NCBI GenBank assembly: GCA_025454185.1
Contig: JALOOY010000185.1
Coordinates: 1 to 11,247 of the forward strand
DNA length: 11,247 nt
From: Thermodesulfobacteriota bacterium
GTDB taxonomy: Bacteria; Desulfobacterota; RBG-13-43-22
Direction: 5' to 3'
The notes under the pieces were generated by a model, which made no database searches, was not told the DNA's origin, and was given only the letters and a program-made list of their open reading frames with translations. Both the position numbers and the translations under genes were made by a program. Positions 1 through 6,641 of the stretch are shown here, in pieces (position 1 is the stretch's first letter; every line of letters starts with the position of its first letter).

Positions 1-1
1 C

Positions 2-352
2 CGTATCGGGGCTTACGCGGCCCGCTATGCGGCCAAGAACGTGGTGGCCGCCGGGCTGGCCCGGGAGTGCGAGGTGCAGCTCACCTACACCATCGGCCTG
101 CCCCGGCCGGCCAGCATCGAAGTGGAGACCTTCGGCACCGGGACCATTCCGGACAAGGAAATTTCCGCTCTGATCAGGAAGCATTTTGATTTCCGCCTGG
201 CCGGCATCATCAGGCAGTTCAACCTCCGCTACCAGCCGGCCGTGGTCAAGGGCGGCTTTTACCGCAAGCTGGCCGCCTACGGCCACGTGGGGCGCATGGA
301 CATCGGCCTGCCCTGGGAACTGACCGACAAGGCGCCGCTGTTGAAAGGGTAG
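2..352 (+). CDS. metK: S-adenosylmethionine synthetase, C-terminal part (5' end outside window)
   Basis: MetK makes S-adenosylmethionine from methionine and ATP in the cytoplasm. The window opens inside the gene, and the frame starting at base 2 gives the last 116 residues before a TAG stop at 350-352. The segment RIGAYAARYAAKNVVAAGLA, followed by EVQLTYTIGLPRPASI, is the typical C-terminal domain of bacterial MetK. The closing part, with GHVGR and LPWE followed by a short tail after TDKA, matches the usual end of the family, so the 3' end looks complete. Catalytic loops and N-terminal motifs cannot be assessed because they lie to the left. No strong terminator follows, and the next gene starts 143 bases downstream on the same strand. 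Confidence 0.93.
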   Translation, partial: RIGAYAARYAAKNVVAAGLARECEVQLTYTIGLPRPASIEVETFGTGTIPDKEISALIRKHFDFRLAGIIRQFNLRYQPAVVKGGFYRKLAAYGHVGRMDIGLPWELTDKAPLLKG

Positions 353-495
353 GGCAGGGCTCCGCTTCTTCCAAGCCATCCTTCCTTCCGGCACCCAAAA
401 GATCTCAATCTGACCTGAAACGGTAACAGGGGCCGGTTATATTATAAATTTCGGGGTTACGCTGCCGATCATCAGCAGCCGGGGAAGGAAAAGCT
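353..495. other. metK-mgsA intergenic region
   Basis: This 143-base gap has an AT-rich island (TATATTATAAAT, 438-449) in otherwise GC-rich DNA. The island could hold the -10 element of an mgsA promoter, but no good -35 sits at the right distance, so I do not call a promoter. A purine-rich ribosome binding site (GGGGAAGGAA, 481-490) precedes mgsA by 5 bases. No clear terminator for metK is visible. Confidence 0.4.
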
Positions 496-963
496 ATGGA
501 AAAGACCAAGCACATCGCATTGGTGGCCCACGACAATCGTAAGAAAGACCTGATCGAATGGTTCGAGTACAATTATCAGTCGTTGCTGAGGCACCGGCTG
601 GTCTGTACAGGCACGACGGGAAGGTTGATCGAGGAGGCGCTCCTGAAAAAGCTGGGAGATGAAAAGGCCGACTACGAGATCCTGAAGTTGAAGTCGGGCC
701 CTTTGGGGGGCGACCAGCAGTTGGGCGCCCTGATTACGGAAGGCCGCATAGATATGGTCATTTTTCTCTGGGACCCCATGCAGCCCCACCCCCATGACGT
801 GGATGTGAAGGCTCTGCTGCGGATTGCGGTCCTGTACAACGTGCCCATCGCCTGCAACCGGGCCAGCGCCGACTTCATTATGTCGTCGCCGCTGATGAAC
901 GAACGCTACTTGCCGGTCAAAAAGGATTACGAAACCTATATCAAGCGGGACGTGGAACTATAA
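496..963 (+). CDS. mgsA: Methylglyoxal synthase
   Basis: MgsA converts dihydroxyacetone phosphate to methylglyoxal plus phosphate. This cytoplasmic bypass of lower glycolysis releases phosphate when triose phosphates accumulate. The 155-residue product matches the family length (152 in E. coli). It begins with KHIALVAHD (His12, Asp13) and then has TGTTG (phosphate loop), GPLGGDQQ (Asp73), FLWDP (Asp93) and HPHDVDVKALLR (His100, Asp103). These fall at a constant offset of +2 from E. coli Asp71, Asp91, His98 and Asp101, so the active site is complete. The ATG has a strong ribosome binding site at 481-490. The gene is followed within 25 bases by the end of the convergent MoaE-like gene. Confidence 0.97.
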   Translation: MEKTKHIALVAHDNRKKDLIEWFEYNYQSLLRHRLVCTGTTGRLIEEALLKKLGDEKADYEILKLKSGPLGGDQQLGALITEGRIDMVIFLWDPMQPHPHDVDVKALLRIAVLYNVPIACNRASADFIMSSPLMNERYLPVKKDYETYIKRDVEL

Positions 964-990
964 ATAGGGCCCGGGAGCCCCCGTCTTTAT
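964..990. terminator. Possible weak bidirectional terminator between convergent genes
   Basis: Between the mgsA stop and the stop of the convergent MoaE-like gene lies a short GC-rich inverted repeat (GGGC 967-970 with GCCC 977-980), followed by a short T-rich stretch on the + strand (984-989). The stem is only 4 bp and the T run is broken, so this is a tentative call based mostly on position. Confidence 0.25.
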
Positions 991-1337
991 TCGATCTCCT
1001 GCTCCCTGACGATTTCCCGCTTGATCATCGTCAAGAGGCTTTCGAAGACCGGGAGCACGTCCGTACGGAATCGTCCGGCCACCAGAAGCCGCATGATGTC
1101 GTCTCCCACCTGCAGTTCTCCGCTGTTGATCCAGACCCGGATGTCGGTAATGCCTTCCCGCTTTCTATGTTCCGCCACGGCCCGTTCGAGTTTTTCGGTG
1201 TCGTAGGAGAGCGTCATCCCCCGCACCGGCCGGCCCTCCTTGGATGTGGCCCGCACCAGGCCGTTGTGAATAAGAACCATTCCCAGGCCCTCGGGGTCGG
1301 CCTGTTTTTTAACTTCGGCTATCCAGCGGTCAAACAT
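987..1337 (-). CDS. MoaE-like protein (molybdopterin synthase large-subunit family), short form
   Basis: This 116-residue protein resembles MoaE, the catalytic subunit of molybdopterin synthase, which works with thiocarboxylated MoaD to convert precursor Z to molybdopterin. Family features are LIHNGLVRATSK (like GLVR in MoaE), MTLSYDTEKLERAV, then a strand-helix section with GELQVGDDIM (like GxLxxGDxI) and VFESLLTMIKRE (like the DYLKTR helix). The ATG at 1337 is preferred over the longer open frame because it has a GGCAGGA ribosome binding site and lies about 33 bases below the likely transcription start. Compared with E. coli MoaE (150 aa) the C-terminus is short. Lys119 seems to be matched by the Lys of MIKRE, but the segment carrying Lys126 (APFWK) is absent. 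It may therefore be a divergent or regulatory relative rather than an active synthase subunit. No moaD is next to it. Confidence 0.75.
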   Translation of the reverse strand: MFDRWIAEVKKQADPEGLGMVLIHNGLVRATSKEGRPVRGMTLSYDTEKLERAVAEHRKREGITDIRVWINSGELQVGDDIMRLLVAGRFRTDVLPVFESLLTMIKREIVREQEIE

Positions 1338-1376
1338 CACGAATCCTGCCTTTCGCGTTCTTATTGTTAAGCGGGG

Positions 1377-1405
1377 ATTATATTGTCCTGAGAAAGGAAA
1401 GTCAA
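1377..1405 (-). promoter_or_regulatory. Sigma70-type promoter of the MoaE-like gene
   Basis: On the minus strand, TTGACT (1405-1400) and TATAAT (1382-1377) are separated by exactly 17 bases, which is nearly consensus. The start of transcription would be near 1370, about 33 bases before the ATG at 1337. The -35 box lies inside one arm of a perfect 9-bp inverted repeat (AAGTCAAAA 1399-1407, TTTTGACTT 1431-1439), which could be an operator. Confidence 0.7.
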
Positions 1406-1452
1406 AAGGGGATTGCCAAAGCTGAAGGTTTTTTGACTTAAAAGTAATCGTA

Positions 1453-2031
1453 TTGGCCAAATCCAAAAGCCATATCGAGCCTTTTGCCGCCAGGGTCCAC
1501 AGGGGCAGCACCACGTATGAAGCGGTTGTCATCGGCAACGTTGCCGCCGGAATCCAAACACTGGAAGATATCAAAGGAAAGAACATGGCTTACGGGGATG
1601 TGGCTTCCACCTCCAGTCACCTCATTCCGAAATATCTTCTGAAAACCAAAGGTCTGGAGGGCAAAAAGGATTATAAGGAGCATTTCCTGGGTTCCCACGA
1701 CTCGGTGGCCCTGGCCGTCCAGAACGGCCATGCCCAGGCCGGCGGTCTCAGCAGGATCATTTTCGAATCCCTCGTGGAGAAAGGGACCATCAATAAAAAC
1801 AGCGTGAAAGTTATTTCCGTATCCAAACCTTATCCCGAATATCCCTGGGCCATGCGGGCCGATCTGGCTCCGGCCGTCAAGGAAAGGGTGAAGAAGGCCT
1901 TCTGGGGATTGAAGGACAAGGAAATTCTGAAGCCCCTGAAGGCCGACGGTTTCGCCCCCATCCAGGACCAGGATTACGACGTGATCCGGGACCTCGCCAG
2001 GATCCTTAATCTCGACCTGGCCAGGATGTAG
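1453..2031 (+). pseudogene. ptxB: Phosphite/phosphonate ABC transporter substrate-binding protein, 5'-truncated (ptxB/phnD family)
   Basis: Intact PtxB/PhnD proteins are periplasmic and about 290-300 residues long; they capture phosphite or phosphonates for an ABC importer. Here only the last 192 residues or so remain. IQTLEDIKGKNMAYGD, ASTSSHLIPKYLL, GSHDSVALAVQNGHAQAGG and a PWAMRADL segment are in the order and spacing of the family. Homology seems to begin a few codons upstream (VIVLAK), but an in-frame TGA at 1423-1425 closes the frame. There is no room for the missing third because the MoaE-like gene and its promoter occupy that DNA. The only nearby start is TTG at 1453, with no clear ribosome binding site and no signal peptide. 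The coding sequence is otherwise clean and is followed after 8 bases by the permease gene. The symbol follows from the adjacent ptxD and would be phnD by family alone. Confidence 0.8.
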
Positions 2032-2039
2032 GCGGCCCC

Positions 2040-2849
2040 ATGCCCGCGGCCGATACCCCATCCTATGGACCGCTGATCGAGCGGGAGCTGGCCGCCTGGC
2101 GCCGGTCGGCAGGTCGCTACAGCCTGATCCTCGGGGGCATTGCCGTCTCCTGCTGGTATGCCGGCCTTTTCGAGGGAAAACGGCTCTATGAAGGTCTGCC
2201 CAGTATCGCCCATCTGGCCGGGGAAATGCTACCCCCCGATTTTCATCAGGCCGGCTCCTGGATCAAACCGGTCCTGGACACCCTGACCATGAGCGTTGCC
2301 GGTACGGTCGTGGCCGTCCTTTTTTCCATTCCTTTGGCCCTCCTGGGCGCCCGCAACACCTCGCCCCATCCAGTACTTTACCAGGTCGCCCGCGGGTCCC
2401 TTAATCTGCTCCGCTCCGTTCCCGAACTGATCATGGGCATCATTTTTGTGGCGGCGGTGGGGTTCGGTTCCCTGCCAGGCGTTCTGGCCCTGGGGCTGCA
2501 TTCCATCGGCATGGTCGGCAAGTTTTTCGCCGAGGCCATTGAGCATGTGGACCCGGCGCCGGTGGAAGCGGTGAAGGCCACGGGGGCCACGCGGGCCCAG
2601 GTCATCCTGCACGGCATCCTGCCCCAGGTCCTGCCACAGCTCGCCGATGTGATGGTCTACCGCTGGGAATACAATTTCCGGGCCTCCACGGTCATGGGCA
2701 TGGTCGGGGCCGGCGGGATTGGTTTTGAGCTCATGGCCTCCCTGCGCATCATGCAGTATCGGGAGGTTTCGGCCATACTCCTGGTCATCCTGGCCATGGT
2801 CACTATGGTGGACGGTTCCGGCGCCAGGTTGCGCAGGCGATTTAAATGA
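2040..2849 (+). CDS. ptxC: Phosphite/phosphonate ABC transporter permease (PtxC/PhnE family)
   Basis: This is an inner-membrane permease subunit of an ABC importer for phosphite or phosphonate. The 269-residue product has a hydrophilic N-terminus, then predicted membrane segments near residues 28-43, 85-104, 127-150, 196-206 (weak) and 243-258. The cytoplasmic EAA loop that docks the ATPase is clear at residues 176-196 (EAVKATGATRAQVILHGILPQ has the EAxxxTGA...G...LPQ pattern). SVPELIMG and STVMGMVGAGGIG are further PhnE-family signatures. The gene starts 8 bases after the truncated binding-protein gene, with only a weak AGG upstream, so it may depend on coupling to upstream translation. It overlaps the next gene by ATGA (2846-2849). 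The partner ATPase is not in the window. The ptxC symbol rests on linkage to ptxD; sequence alone supports the PhnE family. Confidence 0.88.
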   Translation: MPAADTPSYGPLIERELAAWRRSAGRYSLILGGIAVSCWYAGLFEGKRLYEGLPSIAHLAGEMLPPDFHQAGSWIKPVLDTLTMSVAGTVVAVLFSIPLALLGARNTSPHPVLYQVARGSLNLLRSVPELIMGIIFVAAVGFGSLPGVLALGLHSIGMVGKFFAEAIEHVDPAPVEAVKATGATRAQVILHGILPQVLPQLADVMVYRWEYNFRASTVMGMVGAGGIGFELMASLRIMQYREVSAILLVILAMVTMVDGSGARLRRRFK

Positions 2850-3853
2850 AATCCAATCTTGATCGGCCCCTGGTCGTCATTACTCAGCGGGTCCACCAGG
2901 AAGTCCTTGATTTTCTGGGCGGACATTTCCGGGTTTGGTCGAATGAGAAACCCGAACCGCTGCCGGCCGCGGAATTGCTCCTTCGGGCCTCCGAGGCCGA
3001 AGCCCTGATGGTCTTCATGCCTGACCGGATTGACGAAGAATTCCTGCGGCATTGTCCCCACCTCAAGGTGATCGGGGCCGCCCTGAAAGGTTACGATAAT
3101 TTCGATGTGGAGGCCTGCAGTCGCCGGGGCATATGGTTTACCATCGTCCCGGACCTGCTCACGGTTCCCACCGCCGAGCTGGTGGTGGGACTGATGATCG
3201 CCCTGGCCCGCAAAATTTTGCCGGCTGACCGATCGATTCGGGAGGGTCGCTTCGCCGGCTGGCGGCCCCGGTTCTACGGCCTGGGTCTGGAAAAGGGCAC
3301 GGCGGGGATCATCGGCCTGGGCGACGTGGGGCGGGCCTTGGCCCGGCGCTTGGCGGCTTTTGACATGAAAATCCTGTGTACCGATATCCAGCCGGTGCCC
3401 ACGGAGGTGTTCTCAGGACCCGTGGCCCATTACACCTCGCTGGAGGACCTGCTTCGGGAAAGCGATTTCGTAATTCCACTGGTCCCGCTCACTGACCAAA
3501 CCAAACATATGTTGAACACCCGGACCCTGGCCCTTCTGAAACCCGGCAGCTTTCTGGTGAACGCCGGGCGCGGGTCGGTGGTCGATGAACAGGCCGTGGC
3601 CGCAGCCCTCGCTGGCGGCCGTCTGGGAGGATATGCCGCCGACGTCTTCGAAATGGAGGACTGGGCCTTGCCGGACCGCCCTGGAGCGGTCGATCCGCAA
3701 TTGTTGTCCATGACCGACCGAACGGTTTTTACGCCCCACCTCGGTTCGGCCGTCAGGGACGTGCGGCGGGCGATCGAAATGGAGGCGGGGGCAAACATCC
3801 TGGAGGCTTTGGCCGGGAAGACCCCCCGGGGAGCCATAAACCGGTCGACCTAA
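2846..3853 (+). CDS. ptxD: Phosphite dehydrogenase (phosphonate dehydrogenase), NAD-dependent
   Basis: PtxD oxidises phosphite to phosphate with reduction of NAD+; it belongs to the D-2-hydroxyacid dehydrogenase superfamily. The 335-residue product aligns along its length with the P. stutzeri enzyme as I recall it. Shared segments include FMPDR, ALKG(Y/F)DNFDV, VPDLLTVPTAEL, FYG, GGYAADVFEMEDW and FTPHxGSAVR. Residues at functional positions are kept: Met58, Lys81, Trp139, Tyr144, Arg242, Glu271, His298 and Arg307 (P. stutzeri Met53, Lys76, Trp134, Tyr139, Arg237, Glu266, His292, Arg301). The nucleotide fold has GLGDVG (157-162) with Asp180 at the end of the second strand, which favours NAD over NADP. 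The start codon overlaps the permease stop, as in an operon. No LysR-type regulator (ptxE) follows. Other 2-hydroxyacid dehydrogenases lack the FEMEDW segment, so the specific assignment is strong. Confidence 0.92.
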   Translation: MKSNLDRPLVVITQRVHQEVLDFLGGHFRVWSNEKPEPLPAAELLLRASEAEALMVFMPDRIDEEFLRHCPHLKVIGAALKGYDNFDVEACSRRGIWFTIVPDLLTVPTAELVVGLMIALARKILPADRSIREGRFAGWRPRFYGLGLEKGTAGIIGLGDVGRALARRLAAFDMKILCTDIQPVPTEVFSGPVAHYTSLEDLLRESDFVIPLVPLTDQTKHMLNTRTLALLKPGSFLVNAGRGSVVDEQAVAAALAGGRLGGYAADVFEMEDWALPDRPGAVDPQLLSMTDRTVFTPHLGSAVRDVRRAIEMEAGANILEALAGKTPRGAINRST

Positions 3854-3911
3854 AACCGGATTCTATTTCCCGGGTCCCTCTTCCAATGGTTCCATCCTGG
3901 CAGCCCTTCCC

Positions 3912-6508
3912 TTAGCCGCCTGACCGTCTCACTCCCGGAACGAAAAAGGACAGCCGCTGCCGCAGCCGGTGCGCTTCTTGGCGATAGGGGTTGGCTCTTT
4001 CCAGTTCCCGCAGCAGGCGGTCGCCCTCCGGCGGGTCGATCCGGTAAAGCCCCTGGGCCAGGACGAGGAGCGGATTGTAGGCCGCCTCGAAATCCCGGCT
4101 GAGGCGGACGATGTCGAGCAGCGGTTCCCGGACCTGGGCCAGCAGAGACCGCAGGTCTTGGGTTTCTTTGACTCCGAGACCTGTTTCGATAAACCGGTTT
4201 CTGGCCGTCCAGTATTCGGCGAGTCGCCGGTGCCGGTCCCGCTGCGCCGCATCGGGCGGAGGGGTTAACAGGTCCGCTGGTTGGGGGTGGAAGGATCGCA
4301 CCAGATGGAACAATCGCCGGTCGGCCGGTTCGGGAGTTCCGTAAACGAACTCCGGGGCCCGGAAGGTCACCAGCGGGTAATCGTCAGTGTTCAGCGGACC
4401 CGGGCCGGCAAAGGCCCGGAGTTCCCCGGCCCCGGCCAGATAGGTGCCCAGGAGGCTGAATTCGTCGTAAAGGCGTACCCGGCGCAGGGCCGCGCCGAGT
4501 TCCGGGTCCCGCAACCGTTCCTGGAACCAATCCGGCGGGTAGCCGACCGGCCCCGACCGGCCCACCAGCCCCACGATGGGGGCCTTCAAACTGTAGTGAG
4601 CTAAAAAAGCCTGGCCTTCCGGAAAAGCCGCCAGAAAGGTCCGGGTAATGAGGCGCAGGGTGTCCAGGTCCAGTTGATACAGGGGCAGCCATTGACAAAA
4701 AATCCCGCCGGGGCGGAGCAAGGCCCGGAGGGCCCGGAAGTGCTCCAGCGTATAGAGGGAACCGGCGCCGTCCCGGGCCGGATGAAAGAGGTCGGCCACG
4801 ATGACATCGTAGGGGCCGGGCTTGGCCTGCACGTAGCGGCGGGCGTCGGCTTTGATCAACCGGATCGAAGATTTTCCGTGAGGGTTTCCGTTGGCCGTTT
4901 TAAAATGGGGCAGCAGGTCAACCACTTCCGGCAGGAGTTCGACCCCTTCGGCCTGCAATCCCGGATAGTCGTAGGCCGCGGCCAGGGTGGACCCGGCGCC
5001 CAGACCCAGGAAAAGTGCCCGCTCCGGATGGGGATGGAGCAATAAAGGGATATGCCCCTGTCGGCGGTCGGAAAACACCGAGGCGTTCGCGGCACTTTGA
5101 GATGGGTTTCCCCGCGGTCGTCCCGGACTACGGTTGCGGCCGCCATGACCCCTTCCCGGTGGGCAATGATTTGTTCCCCCGGGTCGAGGGTCACGAGTTG
5201 TAGCGGACCCGGGTAAAAAACCAGAGAGAGGCCGGCCAGGAAGGGGATCAAGGCGGGTATGTAAAACCGGCGCCCGGTCAGGGGGACCAGGGCCAGGTAG
5301 CCTAAAGAAACGACCATCAGGGCTGTTTTTGAACCGCCCCGGGGCAGTAAAAACACTCCGAAGAGGAGGGGGGCCAGGGAAGCGCCCAGCGTGTTTATTC
5401 CCAGGGCCTTCCCAAAGCCGATCCGTCCGTCCTCGGCCTTTTGGGCCAGGTGGCTGAAGGCGGCCCCCATGATCAGCGTGGGTGGAACCAGCACGCCGGC
5501 GGAAAGGACGATTTCGCCCAACAGCGCGGGGACTATTCCGCGTGGGAAAAAACCGCGCAGCGTTTGGAAGATCCCTGCGGAATGCCAGAGCAGAAGGACG
5601 CCGGCCAGACACAGGCCGGCCAGGGTAGACAGCAATCCGGGGAGGGGATCGGTGAGCGGGCGGCGCGCGGCCCGGCGCTGGTACAGGGCGGCCCCGCCGG
5701 CTGTCCCCAGGAGATAGACCGCCAGCACGGCGGCAAAACTGTAGACCGTATTTTCCAGCACCTGGCTGATGAGGCGCACGACCAGCACCTCGTAGCCGAT
5801 GCCCAAGAGTCCGGTGGCGAAGAGCAGCAAGGTCAGCTTTGGCGTGGAAAGATTTCCGATCATAACCGGTTGGGGATGTAAAACCGTCGTCGTTTCTGCT
5901 TTCGGCCGATTTAAAAGGGCTGCTCCCAAGGCGCAGTACAAGTTGACGGCGGCCAGGATCGACAGGGTAAAGGTGTACCCGAACCGGGGGATCAGGAACA
6001 GAACCGTCAAGAGGGTACCCAAGACGGCGCCGAAGGTGTTGACGGCGTAAAGACCGCCGATGACCCTTCCTTTTGCGCCGGCGGCTTTCAAAAAGCGGTG
6101 CATGACCGGCAGGGTGCCGCCCATGGCGAAGGTGGCCGGCAAGAACAACAAGAAAGGGAACAAAAAGGCGGTCAGCCACTGCCAGTCCGGATTTGGTTCG
6201 GGGCCCATGATGACAGCCAAAAGGCGATTGGTCCGGGGGATGAGAAAAATCAGGGCCGCGGCCCACAAGCCGATTACGGACTCCAGAACGGTGTACAGCC
6301 AACCCGGGCGGGCGGTCGCAGCCCGGCCCCGATCCAGGGCCCAGGCCCCCAGGGCCAGGCCGCAGAAAAAGGCCGCCACCACGGCCAGGGCCGCCGAAAT
6401 TTCGTGCCCCAGTCCGACGGCCAGCATGCGGGTCCAGACCAGTTCGTAGCCCAGGCCGGCGAAGCCGGAAGCAAAGAGAATAAAATAGAGCAGGGTGTTT
6501 TTGGGCAT
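3912..6508 (-). pseudogene. Membrane-fused spermidine synthase-like protein, frameshifted near 5085-5097
   Basis: The gene encodes a polytopic membrane domain (from Met at 6508, about 470 residues with a dozen or more hydrophobic segments) joined to a soluble spermidine/spermine synthase-like methyltransferase fold and a helical C-terminal tail. The N-terminal half begins like its family (LLYFILFASGFAGLGYELVW). The soluble half has the nucleotide-binding loop LFLGLGAGST, the acidic GVELLPEV and YDVIVADLFHP...YTLEHF...LRPGG. The two halves lie in different frames. The first runs to about GETHLKV and the second resumes at about ASVFSDRRQGHIPLLL. Relatives usually have some eight residues there (a GRFxMGGT-like stretch) that are missing, so a deletion of about 22-25 bases, rather than one slipped base, seems likely. 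The ATG at 6508 has no clear ribosome binding site. Whether such proteins make polyamines is not established from sequence. The break may be real decay or an assembly error. Confidence 0.82.
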
Positions 6509-6551
6509 ATGCGGAAAAAAATTGCCGTCTGCAGGCTGCTGAATAGAAGAC

Positions 6552-6567
6552 TGGTCAACTTGGTCAA
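6552..6567. repeat. Tandem TGGTCAA motif, 9-base period
   Basis: TGGTCAA occurs at 6552-6558 and again at 6561-6567, in the leader of the spermidine synthase-like gene (minus strand reads TTGACCAAGTTGACCA). It could be a small direct-repeat operator or paired -35-like boxes, but no -10 lies at a proper distance. This is a weak observation. Confidence 0.3.
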
Positions 6568-6578
6568 AGGATTGATTT

Positions 6579-6610
6579 CGGGAGGGGGGCTGCTGCCAGA
6601 CCCCCTCCCG
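6579..6610 (-). terminator. Strong stem-loop downstream of the PHP-family gene
   Basis: CGGGAGGGGG (6579-6588) pairs perfectly over 10 bp with CCCCCTCCCG (6601-6610), with a 12-base loop. It lies just after the stop of the PHP gene, as read on the minus strand. The T tract of a classical rho-independent terminator is missing (AAATCAAT follows), so it may instead protect the 3' end or act as a partial terminator before the next minus-strand gene. Confidence 0.45.
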
Positions 6611-6641
6611 GCCGGTCACACCTTCTGAACCGGGTTGGAAC

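Noticed and set aside
1438..2061. A 207-residue minus-strand frame opposite the ptxB remnant
   Set aside because: The plus-strand frame has clear PhnD/PtxB family segments, and the minus frame has none.
5080..5110. Programmed -1 frameshifting to join the two halves of the spermidine synthase
   Set aside because: The direction of shift fits -1, but there is no proper slippery heptamer at the junction, and conserved residues are also missing, which a programmed shift would not explain.
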